A program made the translations under genes and the position numbers. DNA of 64,000 nt, from NCBI GenBank assembly GCA_022790855.1, contig JAAVYA010000043.1, positions 20,874 through 84,873 of the forward strand, in the 5' to 3' direction. Position 1 is the stretch's first letter. Each line of letters starts with the position of its first letter. Positions 53,906 through 63,253 of the stretch are shown piece after piece. Below the pieces are notes generated by a model. It was not told where the DNA came from, searched no databases, and was given only the letters and a program-made list of their open reading frames with translations. The DNA is from Lachnospiraceae bacterium. GTDB lineage: Bacteria > Bacillota > Clostridia > Lachnospirales > Lachnospiraceae.

Positions 53906-54120
53906 CTCGTCATAAATGCAGAAATTGTGGAATGGGACTTTCCGGAGATGAGATTGCCCTGTATAAAAAAATGGTGTTCCGGGAGGCGGAAGAATTCCTT
54001 TGCCTGGACTGCATGGCAGGACATTTTTCCGTTGCAAGAAGCAGGCTGGAAGAATTAATCGCCTATTTTCACCGGACTGGAATTTGTTCTCTGTTTGTAA
54101 AGTATGAAGAAAATGGTTAA
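53902..54120 (+). CDS. Small zinc-ribbon protein
   Basis: The 72-residue protein has paired Cys motifs CRNC (6-9) and CLDC (34-37), which should hold one zinc ion. The middle GDEIALYKKMVFREAEEF and the C-terminal helix are of no family I can name. AAGGAGGGG precedes the ATG. It overlaps the remnant lipoprotein frame by ATGA. A terminator follows. Function unknown; a DNA- or protein-binding role is only a guess from the zinc site. Confidence 0.68.
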   Translation: MTRHKCRNCGMGLSGDEIALYKKMVFREAEEFLCLDCMAGHFSVARSRLEELIAYFHRTGICSLFVKYEENG

Positions 54121-54146
54121 GTATTAAAAGAGTAGAACCGAAAGAA

Positions 54147-54186
54147 AGGTGCAGAGTTTTTTTGAAAAACATTGCATCTTTTTTTT
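54147..54186 (+). terminator. Rho-independent terminator
   Basis: AAGGTGCA/TGCATCTT encloses a 19-nt loop and ends in eight Ts. Confidence 0.75.
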
Positions 54187-54315
54187 GACTGCATGGAGAA
54201 ATTTATCAGGGAGAGGTAGTAAGTATTTGCAATCATATAAAAATTTCTTATGTAATCATTTGATATTATAATCTTAAATTATGGATAGCATAAAAAATAA
54301 AAATATCTTTTCCAG

Positions 54316-54344
54316 TTGAAATCTTATGTTAAATATAATATAGT
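54316..54344 (+). promoter_or_regulatory. Promoter of leuB, sigma-A type
   Basis: TTGAAA (54316-54321) and TATAGT (54339-54344) are separated by 17 nt. I see no T-box or leader peptide in the 270-nt gap. Confidence 0.55.
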
Positions 54345-54390
54345 AGTAATATTGAACCGTAAAATGTACATAATGAAGGGATGATAGAGA

Positions 54391-55476
54391 ATGGAATATC
54401 GAATCGGCGTCATCTCCGGAGACGGAATTGGGCCGGAGATTGTCAGAGAAGCAAAGAAGGTATTAGATAAAGTAGCAACTGTATATGGACACCAGTTCCA
54501 CTATGAAGAGATTTTAATGGGAGGAGTTTCCATCGACGCCTGCGGCGTTCCTTTAACCCAGGAAGCCATAGACAGCGCCAAAGCAAGCGACGCTGTGCTG
54601 ATGGGATCTATCGGCGGGGATACAACTACTTCCCACTGGTATCAGCTTCCCCCAAATTTAAGGCCGGAAGCCGGACTGTTACAGATCCGCAAGGAATTGA
54701 ATCTGTTCGCCAATGTCAGGCCGGCATATCTCTATGAAGAATTAAAAGGAGCCTGCCCCATCAAAGATGAACTGATCGGAGACGGCTTTGATATGGTGAT
54801 TATGCGGGAATTAACCGGCGGACTCTACTTTGGAGCACGGGAGACCAAAGAGATTGACGGGGTCATGACGGCGAAAGATTCCCTTACATATAACGAGAAT
54901 GAGATTCGCAGGATAGCCATAAAAGGCTTTGATATCGCAAGAAAACGCAGGAAAAAAGTAACCAGCGTAGATAAAGCCAACGTGCTGGATTCTTCCCGCC
55001 TGTGGCGCAAAGTAGTAGAAGAAGTGGCAAAAGAATATCCGGACGTATCTTATGAGCATATGCTGGTGGATAACTGCGCCATGCAGCTGGTAAAAGACCC
55101 CTGCCAATTTGATGTGATTCTTACAGAGAACATGTTTGGCGACATCTTATCCGACGAGGCCAGCATGGTCACCGGCTCCATCGGAATGCTTTCCTCCGCC
55201 AGTCTCAACGATACAAAATTCGGCCTTTATGAGCCCAGCCACGGCTCCGCCCCGGATATCGCAGGAAAAGACGTCGCCAACCCCATCGCCACCATTTTAA
55301 GCGCCGCCATGATGCTCCGCTTCTCCTTCGACCTGGATCAAGAAGCAGACGCCATAGAGACGGCAGTAAAAACCGTACTAAAAGACGGCTACCGCACCAT
55401 AGACATCTATTCCGAAGGAACCCGCCAGACCTCCTGCTCCCAAATGGGAGATCTGATCTGCGAGAGAATCAAATAA
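54391..55476 (+). CDS. leuB: 3-isopropylmalate dehydrogenase
   Basis: The 361-residue protein begins YRIGVISGDGIGPEIVREAK and has the signature DILSDEASMVTGSIGML, then EPSHGSAPDIAGK. It oxidatively decarboxylates 3-isopropylmalate in leucine synthesis. GAAGGGA precedes the ATG. LeuA and leuCD are not in the window; ilvD follows after 235 nt. Confidence 0.95.
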   Translation: MEYRIGVISGDGIGPEIVREAKKVLDKVATVYGHQFHYEEILMGGVSIDACGVPLTQEAIDSAKASDAVLMGSIGGDTTTSHWYQLPPNLRPEAGLLQIRKELNLFANVRPAYLYEELKGACPIKDELIGDGFDMVIMRELTGGLYFGARETKEIDGVMTAKDSLTYNENEIRRIAIKGFDIARKRRKKVTSVDKANVLDSSRLWRKVVEEVAKEYPDVSYEHMLVDNCAMQLVKDPCQFDVILTENMFGDILSDEASMVTGSIGMLSSASLNDTKFGLYEPSHGSAPDIAGKDVANPIATILSAAMMLRFSFDLDQEADAIETAVKTVLKDGYRTIDIYSEGTRQTSCSQMGDLICERIK

Positions 55477-55617
55477 GGATAGCTTGGATGTAAAAGTAAT
55501 CTTTTATACTCAAGCAGAATTCCTGAAAAATATGGCACATCCAATACCCCAATCACTAAGTATTTCATACAAAAACATTTAAGAATCACGTGCGTCAAAC
55601 CCAAGTGATTTATATGT

Positions 55618-55671
55618 GGAATATTTCGATACCCAGACGCCTTGATCCGTCGTCCGTATCCAAATATTTCC
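55618..55671 (+). promoter_or_regulatory. Hairpin leader motif before ilvD
   Basis: GGAATATTT (55618-55626) pairs with AAATATTTCC (55662-55671) around an inner stem GATAC-GACG/CGTC-GTATC. The segment TGATCCGTCGTC (55643-55654) and the following CCAAAT, CCCCC and A-run closely resemble the tgt leader. No T-box sequence is seen. It may regulate ilvD or be a dispersed repeat. Confidence 0.45.
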
Positions 55672-55711
55672 CCCCAAAAAATAATTCAGTATAAAAAGGA
55701 GAACCACAAAA

Positions 55712-57376
55712 ATGAGAAGTGATAACGTAACCAAAGGAATGCAGCAGGCCCCTCATAGAAGCTTATTTAATGCACTGGGATATACAAAAGAAGAACTGGA
55801 CAGACCCTTAATCGGCATTGTCAGCTCTTACAACGAAATCGTTCCCGGCCATATGAACCTGGATAAAATCGTAGAAGCCGTAAAACAGGGAGTTTCCATG
55901 GCAGGGGGAACCCCTATTGTATTTCCGGCCATTGCCGTATGCGACGGGATTGCCATGGGCCATACCGGAATGAAGTATTCCCTGGTGACCAGAGACTTAA
56001 TCTGCGATTCCACAGAATGCATGGCGCTGGCCCACCAGTTTGACGCCCTTGTGATGGTGCCCAACTGTGATAAAAATGTGCCGGGGCTTTTGATGGCGGC
56101 AGCCCGCTTGAATATTCCCACGATTTTTGTCAGCGGCGGCCCTATGCTGGCAGGTCATGTAAAAGGAGAAAAACGCAGCCTTTCCTCCATGTTTGAGGCG
56201 GTAGGCGCATATGCGGCAGGGAAAATGAGCGAAGAAGATGTGACGGAATTTGAAAATAACGTATGCCCCACCTGCGGCTCTTGCTCCGGTATGTATACCG
56301 CCAACTCCATGAACTGCCTGACAGAAGCCATCGGTATGGGGCTTAAGGGGAATGGTACGATACCCGCGGTTTATTCCCAACGTATCAAATTAGCCAAACA
56401 TGCAGGCATGAAGATTATGGAATTATTGGAGAAGAATATCTGTCCCAGAGATATTATGAGTGAGAAGGCCTTCTTGAATGCGCTGACAGTAGATATGGCT
56501 TTGGGATGCTCCACCAACTCCATGCTGCATCTTCCGGCCATTGCTCATGAAGCAGGAGTAGAATTGAACCTGGATATTGCCAATGAAATCAGCGCTAAGA
56601 CGCCAAATCTGTGCCACCTGGCCCCGGCAGGCCCCACTTATATGGAAGACTTGAACGAAGCCGGCGGCGTTTATGCAGTGATGAATGAACTGGATAAAAA
56701 AGGACTGCTTTATACGGATTTGATTACGGCTACCGGCAAAACTGTAAAAGAAAACATTGCAGGCTGCCAGAATAGAGATCCCCAAGTCATCCGTCCTGTG
56801 GAAAATCCCTACAGCGAAACAGGGGGAATCGCAGTGCTGAAAGGCAATTTGGCGCCGGACTCCGGCGTGGTGAAACGCTCCGCAGTCGTTCCGGAGATGA
56901 TGGTACATTCCGGGCCTGCCAGAGTCTTTGATTGTGAAGAGGACGCTATTGAGGCCATTAAGGGCGGCAAAATTGTTGCGGGAGATGTGGTTGTAATTCG
57001 GTATGAAGGCCCCAAAGGCGGTCCGGGTATGCGGGAGATGCTCAATCCTACTTCCGCCATTGCAGGCATGGGACTGGGTTCCTCTGTGGCATTGATTACA
57101 GACGGCCGTTTTTCCGGCGCAAGCCGTGGAGCCTCCATTGGTCATGTATCTCCGGAAGCCGCAGTGGGAGGCCCCATTGCCCTGGTAGAAGAAGGAGATA
57201 TGATCCGGATTAATATTCCGGAGAATACGCTAAACGTGGATATTTCGGAAGAAGAAATGGAACAAAGAAGAGCAAAATGGCAGCCTAGAGAGCCCAAGAT
57301 CACCACAGGCTATCTGGCCAGATATGCTTCTTTGGTAACCTCTGGGAATACGGGGGCTATCTTAAAGAACAATTAG
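55712..57376 (+). CDS. ilvD: Dihydroxy-acid dehydratase
   Basis: The 554-residue protein has the iron-sulfur cysteines in [10 protein letters not shown] and [16 protein letters not shown] and the C-terminal [20 protein letters not shown]. It dehydrates dihydroxy acids in the isoleucine and valine pathway. AAAAGGAG precedes the ATG. IlvB follows in 17 nt, so the two are cotranscribed. Confidence 0.96.
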   Translation: MRSDNVTKGMQQAPHRSLFNALGYTKEELDRPLIGIVSSYNEIVPGHMNLDKIVEAVKQGVSMAGGTPIVFPAIAVCDGIAMGHTGMKYSLVTRDLICDSTECMALAHQFDALVMVPNCDKNVPGLLMAAARLNIPTIFVSGGPMLAGHVKGEKRSLSSMFEAVGAYAAGKMSEEDVTEFENNVCPTCGSCSGMYTANSMNCLTEAIGMGLKGNGTIPAVYSQRIKLAKHAGMKIMELLEKNICPRDIMSEKAFLNALTVDMALGCSTNSMLHLPAIAHEAGVELNLDIANEISAKTPNLCHLAPAGPTYMEDLNEAGGVYAVMNELDKKGLLYTDLITATGKTVKENIAGCQNRDPQVIRPVENPYSETGGIAVLKGNLAPDSGVVKRSAVVPEMMVHSGPARVFDCEEDAIEAIKGGKIVAGDVVVIRYEGPKGGPGMREMLNPTSAIAGMGLGSSVALITDGRFSGASRGASIGHVSPEAAVGGPIALVEEGDMIRINIPENTLNVDISEEEMEQRRAKWQPREPKITTGYLARYASLVTSGNTGAILKNN

Positions 57377-57393
57377 GAAAGAGGAGAGATACC

Positions 57394-59073
57394 ATGCAGT
57401 TGACAGGAGCGGAAATTGTAATCGAATGCTTGAAGGAGCAGGGGGTAGACACCGTTTTCGGATATCCTGGGGGTGCGATTCTGAATGTATACGACGAATT
57501 ATATAAGCATAGAAATGAAATTAAGCATGTTCTGACTTCCCATGAGCAGGGGGCTTCTCATGCGGCGGACGGCTATGCCCGTTCCACCGGAAGAACCGGG
57601 GTCTGCTTTGCCACGTCAGGTCCTGGGGCCACCAATCTGGTCACAGGAATCGCGACGGCTTACATGGATTCCGTGCCCATGGTGGCGATTACTTGTAACG
57701 TGGGGGTAAATCTTTTGGGAAAAGACAGCTTCCAGGAGATTGATATTGCAGGTATTACCACGCCCATCACCAAACATAACTTTATTGTGAAGGATGTAAA
57801 CAAACTTGCGGATACCATCCGGCGTGCGTTTCGGATTGCCAGGAAAGGGCGGCCGGGCCCTGTGCTTGTGGATATTCCCAAGGATGTAACCGCAGCGAAG
57901 GCAGACTTCTCTTCCAAGCCGGTGGAGGCCATAGAACGGTATACGGCGGATATTACAGAGGAAGATGTAAACGCAGCTATTTCTATGCTTCAGGAAGCCA
58001 AAAGACCTTACATTTTTGTAGGAGGGGGCGCTGTGATTTCGGAAGCCAGCGAAGAACTTGCAGAATTTGCAAGGAAGCTGGACGCTCCGGTATGCGATAC
58101 TTTGATGGGAAAGGGAGCCTTTGACGGCGGGAACGCACATTACACCGGAATGCTTGGAATGCATGGAACCAAGGCTTCCAATCTGGGAGTCAGTGAATGC
58201 GACCTTTTGGTTGCCATAGGAACACGCTTTTCCGACCGGGTGATCGGAAATGCTAAGACCTTTGCCAAGGATGCCAAGATTCTTCAGCTGGATATCGACC
58301 CTGTAGAAGTAAATAAAAATATTGTAGTAGATCTTGGCATCATCGGAGATGTGAAAGAGATTCTGAAACGGCTCAATGAAAAATTAAAGTCTCAGGAACA
58401 TTCCCAGTGGCTTGCCCATATGATGGAATATAAGGAAAAATATCCCTTAACCTATCAAAAAGAAGGGCTTACAGGTCCCTATATGATAGAAGAAATCTAT
58501 CGGGCCACCAAAGGAGACGCTCTGATGGTAACGGAGGTTGGGCAGCATCAAATGTGGGCGGCGCAATATTATAAATACAAAAAGCCCAGGACTTTTATTA
58601 GTTCCGGGGGCTTAGGAACCATGGGGTATGGTCTGGGAGCCGCCATCGGCGCACAAATAGCCAACCCTGATAAACAAGTAATCAATATTGCGGGGGACGG
58701 ATGTTTCCGTATGAATATGAATGAACTTGCCACAGCGGTGCGCCAGAAACTGCCGATTATCGAAGTTATCATGAACAATCACGTGTTGGGTATGGTACGG
58801 CAGTGGCAGACCTTGTTTTATGACGAGCATTATTCAGCTACCGTGTTACAAGATCAGGTGGATTTTGTAAAAGTAGCGGAGGCCATGGGAGCCGTGGGCT
58901 ACCGGGCGACGACTCAGGAGGAGTTTCAGGAAGCGTTTGCCCGGGCCTTGGAGAGTAAGGAGCCTGTGGTCATTGACTGTATCATTGACAGCGATGATAA
59001 AGTATGGCCTATGGTGGCCCCTGGGGCTTCTATCAGCCAGTCATTTTCAGAAGAAGATCTGGATAAGAATTGA
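57394..59073 (+). CDS. ilvB: Acetolactate synthase large (catalytic) subunit
   Basis: The 559-residue thiamine-diphosphate enzyme has the catalytic Glu in LTSHEQGASHAADGYAR and the cofactor motif GDGCFRMNMNELATAVR ending MNN. It joins two pyruvates, or pyruvate and 2-oxobutyrate. The regulatory small subunit gene (ilvN/ilvH), usually next, is not here; serC follows directly. A catabolic AlsS is an alternative, but the ilvD neighbour favours biosynthesis. Confidence 0.94.
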   Translation: MQLTGAEIVIECLKEQGVDTVFGYPGGAILNVYDELYKHRNEIKHVLTSHEQGASHAADGYARSTGRTGVCFATSGPGATNLVTGIATAYMDSVPMVAITCNVGVNLLGKDSFQEIDIAGITTPITKHNFIVKDVNKLADTIRRAFRIARKGRPGPVLVDIPKDVTAAKADFSSKPVEAIERYTADITEEDVNAAISMLQEAKRPYIFVGGGAVISEASEELAEFARKLDAPVCDTLMGKGAFDGGNAHYTGMLGMHGTKASNLGVSECDLLVAIGTRFSDRVIGNAKTFAKDAKILQLDIDPVEVNKNIVVDLGIIGDVKEILKRLNEKLKSQEHSQWLAHMMEYKEKYPLTYQKEGLTGPYMIEEIYRATKGDALMVTEVGQHQMWAAQYYKYKKPRTFISSGGLGTMGYGLGAAIGAQIANPDKQVINIAGDGCFRMNMNELATAVRQKLPIIEVIMNNHVLGMVRQWQTLFYDEHYSATVLQDQVDFVKVAEAMGAVGYRATTQEEFQEAFARALESKEPVVIDCIIDSDDKVWPMVAPGASISQSFSEEDLDKN

Positions 59074-59083
59074 GGAGGAAATT

Positions 59084-60166
59084 ATGAGCAGAGTATATAA
59101 TTTTTCCGCAGGCCCGGCCGTATTGCCGGAGGAGGTTCTGCGGGAAGCAGCAGAAGAGATGCTGGATTACAGAGGAACGGGCATGTCCGTGATGGAGATG
59201 AGCCACCGTTCCAAAGCATATGACAAAATCATAAAAGATGCGGAAGCAGATTTGCGGGAATTGATGGGCATTCCGGAGAATTATAAAGTGTTGTTTCTCC
59301 AGGGGGGCGCATCCACTCAGTTTGCGGCTATCCCCATGAACCTGATGAAGAACAAGGTAGCAGACTACATTGTAACAGGCCAATGGGCAAAAAAAGCATA
59401 TCAAGAAGCGCAAAAGTATGGAACAGCCAATAAGATCGCATCTTCAGAAGACGAGACGTTTTCGTATATCCCGGACTGCTCCGATTTGCCTATCTCAGAA
59501 AATGCAGATTACGTATATATCTGTGAAAATAATACGATTTACGGCACAAAATTCAAGACGCTGCCCAACACCAAAGGGAAGACTCTGGTGGCGGACGTGT
59601 CCTCCTGTTTCTTGTCCGAGCCTGTGGATGTGGAAAAATACGGCCTGATTTATGGAGGAGTTCAGAAAAATATCGGCCCGGCAGGAGTGGCTATCGTAAT
59701 TATCCGGGAAGATTTGATTACAGAAGACACTCTTCCGGGAACTCCTACCATGTTAAAATATAAGACCCATGCGGACGCAGATTCCCTTTATAACACGCCC
59801 CCTGCATACGGTATTTATATCTGTGGAAAGGTATTTCAGTGGCTGAAGAAAAAAGGCGGCCTTGCTGCAATGAAGCAGTACAACGAAGAGAAGGCAAAAA
59901 TCCTATATGATTTCCTGGATAGCAGCAGTCTGTTCAAAGGAATTGTGAGAAAAGAGGACCGCTCTTTGATGAACGTACCTTTTGTAACCGGAAATGAAGA
60001 GTTGGATGCAAAGTTTGTAAAAGAAGCCAAGGAGGCGGGGCTTGAGAATTTAAAAGGCCACCGCAGCGTAGGCGGTATGCGGGCCAGCATTTACAATGCC
60101 ATGCCAAAAGAAGGCGTAGAAGCTTTGGTTGCATTTATGAAAAAGTTTGAGAAGGAGAATCTGTAA
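59084..60166 (+). CDS. serC: Phosphoserine aminotransferase
   Basis: The 360-residue PLP enzyme begins VYNFSAGPAVLPEEVLREA and has FLQGGASTQFAAIPMNL and GGVQKNIGPAGVAIV with the cofactor Lys. It makes 3-phosphoserine from 3-phosphohydroxypyruvate. GAGGAGG precedes the ATG; a longer frame upstream overlaps ilvB and is rejected. Its stop shares one base with the serA start (TAATG). Confidence 0.95.
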   Translation: MSRVYNFSAGPAVLPEEVLREAAEEMLDYRGTGMSVMEMSHRSKAYDKIIKDAEADLRELMGIPENYKVLFLQGGASTQFAAIPMNLMKNKVADYIVTGQWAKKAYQEAQKYGTANKIASSEDETFSYIPDCSDLPISENADYVYICENNTIYGTKFKTLPNTKGKTLVADVSSCFLSEPVDVEKYGLIYGGVQKNIGPAGVAIVIIREDLITEDTLPGTPTMLKYKTHADADSLYNTPPAYGIYICGKVFQWLKKKGGLAAMKQYNEEKAKILYDFLDSSSLFKGIVRKEDRSLMNVPFVTGNEELDAKFVKEAKEAGLENLKGHRSVGGMRASIYNAMPKEGVEALVAFMKKFEKENL

Positions 60167-61329
60167 TGTATCAATATCATTGCCTGAATCCGATTTCACC
60201 GGTTGGATTGGAACTGCTGAATGAAAATTACACGAAAACGGAGGATATGGCCAATGCCCAGGCTGTGCTGGTAAGAAGCGCGGCCATGCATGATCTGGAA
60301 TTTTCGAAAGAGCTAGAAGCTATTGCCAGAGCAGGAGCGGGAGTCAATAATATTCCCCTGGATCGCTGCGCCCAGGAAGGAATTGTGGTATTCAATACTC
60401 CCGGCGCCAACGCCAACGGCGTGAAAGAGCTGGTATTGGCCGGAATGCTGCTGGCTGCCAGAGATGTGGTGGGCGGTATTCAGTGGGTAAAAGAGAACGG
60501 CCAGGAAGAAGCGATTGCCAAGATGGCGGAGAAACAGAAAAAGCAGTATGCCGGCAATGAGCTTTCCGGCAAGAAGCTTGGCGTCATCGGCCTTGGAGCC
60601 ATCGGCGTAAAAGTAGCCAACGCCGCAACCCACCTTGGGATGGAGGTATATGGTTACGATCCCTACGTCTCCGTAAAAGCAGCATGGGAATTGTCCCGCA
60701 GTATTAAACACGCCAATTCCGCAGAGGAAATTTATGCAAATTGCGATTATATTACGATCCACGTGCCTTTAATGGACAGCACCAAGAAGATGATCAATGA
60801 AGACGCCTTGAAGCAGATGAAAGAAGGCGCGGTAGTTTTAAACTTTGCAAGAGATCTTCTGGTGGATGAAGAGGCGATGCTTACAGCATTGAAAGATAAA
60901 AAAGTAAGAAAGTATGTGACAGATTTTCCCAATCCTACGGTGGCGGGGGCAGAAGGCGTCATCGTAATTCCCCACTTAGGCGCTTCCACGGAAGAATCCG
61001 AGGATAACTGCGCAAGAATGGCAGTAGAGGAAGTCATGGATTATCTGGAGAACGGTAATATACGTAATTCCGTGAATTACCCCAACTGTGATATGGGAGA
61101 ATGCCATATGCCTGCCAGAGTAGCAGTGCTGCATAAGAACATTAAGGGTATCATTGGTAAATACTCTGCGGTGATGGGAGATGCGGACATCAATATCTCC
61201 GATATGACCAATAAGAGCCGTGGGGATTATGCATATTCCCTGCTGGATTTGGAATCACCGGTTACACCGGAAGTGGTGGAGTCTTTAAAAGCCATTCCCG
61301 GGGTGCTGAAAGTGAGAGTGATTAAATAA
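60166..61329 (+). CDS. serA: D-3-phosphoglycerate dehydrogenase
   Basis: The 387-residue protein has the NAD-binding [13 protein letters not shown] (about 146-158) and the catalytic His in [15 protein letters not shown]-terminal ACT domain ([20 protein letters not shown]) is present. It oxidises 3-phosphoglycerate, the first step to serine. The ACT domain suggests feedback by serine. It supplies the substrate of SerC, encoded just upstream with 1-nt overlap. The protein is of the short form without the extra ASB domain. Confidence 0.94.
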   Translation: MYQYHCLNPISPVGLELLNENYTKTEDMANAQAVLVRSAAMHDLEFSKELEAIARAGAGVNNIPLDRCAQEGIVVFNTPGANANGVKELVLAGMLLAARDVVGGIQWVKENGQEEAIAKMAEKQKKQYAGNELSGKKLGVIGLGAIGVKVANAATHLGMEVYGYDPYVSVKAAWELSRSIKHANSAEEIYANCDYITIHVPLMDSTKKMINEDALKQMKEGAVVLNFARDLLVDEEAMLTALKDKKVRKYVTDFPNPTVAGAEGVIVIPHLGASTEESEDNCARMAVEEVMDYLENGNIRNSVNYPNCDMGECHMPARVAVLHKNIKGIIGKYSAVMGDADINISDMTNKSRGDYAYSLLDLESPVTPEVVESLKAIPGVLKVRVIK

Positions 61330-61393
61330 ATCCCTTTTAAGAATTGTGTTCCTGCTGAAATTAGGATTTTATTTATCAGGGAAGATATTGAGT

Positions 61394-61702
61394 ATGGAAT
61401 ATAGAATTACCAATGAAACGGATTTTGAGGGATTAGCAAATGCCATGGTGTTGGCTTATTCTGAAGAACCGTGGAATGAGCAGTGGAGTAGCGAACGTGC
61501 TGTCAGGCGAGTAAAAGCAATCATGGGTAATTTTCAATCGATTGGATTGGCGGCAATAGAAAACGGCAAAATAATTGGCGGCCTATTAGGATATGTAGAC
61601 CCATATGCGAATGAAGATTTTTTCTATGTGTCAGAGTTATTTGTGATTCCTGAGAGAAAGAAAAATGGAATAGGCAGAACTCTGCTAAAAGAAATTCTTT
61701 AG
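61394..61702 (+). CDS. GNAT acetyltransferase, C-terminally truncated
   Basis: The 102-residue product starts [17 protein letters not shown] and reaches the acetyl-CoA motif A region ([20 protein letters not shown]), then stops at KEIL. A full GNAT needs a further 50-70 residues, so it is probably a remnant. The start at 61394 has only a weak GGGAAG site. An in-frame start at 61346 has none better. Confidence 0.6.
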   Translation: MEYRITNETDFEGLANAMVLAYSEEPWNEQWSSERAVRRVKAIMGNFQSIGLAAIENGKIIGGLLGYVDPYANEDFFYVSELFVIPERKKNGIGRTLLKEIL

Positions 61703-62342
61703 GTTAGAATCGATGATGGGGTAAATGAAAAAGTAGTTTTGGCATTCCAGTGAACTGCCTTTTCGTTTGCACCATTTTCGATTTGACCTAATTGAACAAA
61801 GTGAGCGTCCAGGTAGCTACTACCTATGGACTTTCAGTCTTTTGCTCTTACCCATGATTATACAGGGTTTCCTGTGCAGAAGCTACAGAAATCAAGTGTT
61901 TTCAGATAAATAGGTACGACAATAAAACCTCAAACTTTGAGGCTTCAAAAAAGTATGAAAGAATAAACTTTTAACATCTTTGTGGTATTCGAAGCTGTGG
62001 TTTTCCAAGAGGACCTCCATAGGTTTTACATACACAGACATTCAATCCCCAATTCATCTTTCTGCTCATTTCACTTTTGTCTTTTTTCTCTACGCCTTAA
62101 ACTGTTAAATGTGTTCATATAATGATCCTTTTTGATTTAATAATAGCAAGATGTTGGGGTCAAAAGGGGCTTTTTTAAATTGTAATGGGCAAATTGCCAA
62201 TATCAGTTTTGAAAAGCCCCTTTTGCCCCCAGCATCATAGCAACTGTAGCACAGAGGACAGATAATCGCAATTTTTCTCTTATATTTTCATTTTTAATGC
62301 AGGTTCATTTATTTACATTTTTCATCGTATTGTATATTCTTA
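61703..62342. other. Long stretch without a gene
   Basis: I see no convincing gene in about 640 nt. On the minus strand two short frames follow each other (starting near 62116 and 62069: MNTFNSLRRREKRQK and MSRKMNWGLNVCVCKTYGG) without good ribosome sites. The main structure is the inverted repeat at 62151-62235. The base composition drops to AT-rich sequence. This may be the edge of a lost mobile element. Confidence 0.45.
62151..62235. repeat. Inverted repeat with 25-bp arms
   Basis: Arms 62151-62175 and 62211-62235 match at about 22 of 25 positions (core CAAAAGGGGCTTTT against AAAAGCCCCTTTTG). The loop holds GGGCAAATTGCC, itself a small dyad. It could be a terminator/attenuator or an element end. 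Confidence 0.65.
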
Positions 62343-62371
62343 TTGCTGTGTGAACATAATTATGCTATAAT
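62343..62371 (+). promoter_or_regulatory. Promoter of the toxin-antitoxin operon
   Basis: TTGCTG (62343-62348) and TATAAT (62366-62371) are separated by 17 nt, 25 nt before the antitoxin. Confidence 0.75.
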
Positions 62372-62375
62372 TATG
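62355..62375 (+). promoter_or_regulatory. Autoregulatory operator of the toxin-antitoxin operon
   Basis: CATAATTAT and ATAATTATG form a perfect 9-bp dyad with a 3-bp centre. It covers the -10 box, the expected place for the antitoxin (or complex) to repress its own operon. Confidence 0.65.
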
Positions 62376-62396
62376 AAAAGAAAGGAGTGAAACATT

Positions 62397-62660
62397 ATGC
62401 CGCTTATTATGCCTATTAAGGATTTACGCAATACAACTGAGATTTCTAACATCGCACACAAGGAACAAGAGCCTATTTTTATTACCAAAAACGGATATAG
62501 TGACCTGGTTGTAATGAGTAGCGAATTGTATGATAAATTTGCAAGAATGAACCGTATCGACCAAGCTGTTTTTGATTCTGAACAGGAAATTGCCAATGGA
62601 GCAGACGCAGTTGATGCAGAAGTGGTTTTTGCAGAATTGGAGAAAAAACATTTTGGATAA
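62397..62660 (+). CDS. Phd/YefM-type antitoxin
   Basis: The 87-residue protein has the Phd/YefM pattern: IMPIKDLRNTTEISNIAHKE, then PIFITKNGYSDLVVMSSELY. The C-terminal acidic helix should bind and neutralise the toxin. AAAGGAG precedes the ATG. The toxin frame overlaps its last 8 nt, so translation is coupled. Full length, in contrast to the toxin partner of the other pair near 35 kb, which is broken. Confidence 0.85.
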   Translation: MPLIMPIKDLRNTTEISNIAHKEQEPIFITKNGYSDLVVMSSELYDKFARMNRIDQAVFDSEQEIANGADAVDAEVVFAELEKKHFG

Positions 62661-62955
62661 ATACAAGATAAAGGTTAATCCCAGAGCAATCCGTGAATTA
62701 GACCACATTTACGAATATATCGCAAATGAGAAATTGGCTCGTGAAAATGCCAAAGGACAAGTTGGCCGAATTAAGAAAGCTGTTTTAAGTCTGGACACTT
62801 TTCCACAATCTCACCAAGAACGTAACGAGGGCAGATATGCAGGAAAGGGATACAGACAGTTGTTGATTGATAACTATATTGTCATTTTCCGCATTGACGA
62901 ACCACACAAAACCGTTTATGTGGTAACAATACAGTATCAGGGACGAAAGCTATAA
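62653..62955 (+). CDS. RelE/ParE-type toxin
   Basis: The 100-residue basic protein (YKIKVNPRAIRELDHIYEYI, then GYRQLLIDNYIVIFRIDE and VVTIQYQGRKL) matches the ParE/RelE fold. The probable start is a TTG at 62653, overlapping the antitoxin end. The family inhibits either gyrase (ParE) or translation (RelE); the type cannot be fixed by reading. The reading frame is intact and ends in a strong terminator. Confidence 0.85.
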   Translation: MDKYKIKVNPRAIRELDHIYEYIANEKLARENAKGQVGRIKKAVLSLDTFPQSHQERNEGRYAGKGYRQLLIDNYIVIFRIDEPHKTVYVVTIQYQGRKL

Positions 62956-62959
62956 GATG

Positions 62960-62998
62960 AGCACCAAATGACGATACATGATCATTTGGTGCTTTCTT
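62960..62998 (+). terminator. Rho-independent terminator of the toxin-antitoxin operon
   Basis: Perfect 12-bp stem AGCACCAAATGA/TCATTTGGTGCT with a 10-nt loop, followed by TTCTTT. The rest of the gap to 63253 shows no gene. Confidence 0.88.
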
Positions 62999-63253
62999 TA
63001 ATCTAAAAGTTATTTAGCATAATTCCAATGAATTTTCCGCCGTCGATTCACATCTGCATAGTTCCGTCGATGTAGAGCCATACTCCGGTTGTTTCATGCA
63101 AGAGCATTTAAGCACACTCTGAATTAGGTGTGGTCTTCCTGTTTATAGAACTGTTAGATTGTTGAGGATTATGTGATGTGTATAGCAGAAATATTATGAT
63201 GCAGGTGATTGATTTAACGTTTCCATTACGGTAATCCGGATTTAAAAAAACAC

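Noticed and set aside
54121..54390. T-box leader before leuB
   Set aside because: No AGGGTGG-type antiterminator sequence or specifier stem is visible.
58937..59083. Long N-terminal extension of serC into ilvB
   Set aside because: It is an out-of-frame shadow of ilvB; the GAGGAGG site and conserved SerC start are at 59084.
63000..63253. Fragment of a protein on the minus strand (GVWLYIDGTMQM, then IDGGKFIGIML)
   Set aside because: It contains a stop, has no start site and matches no family I can name; left as unannotated debris.
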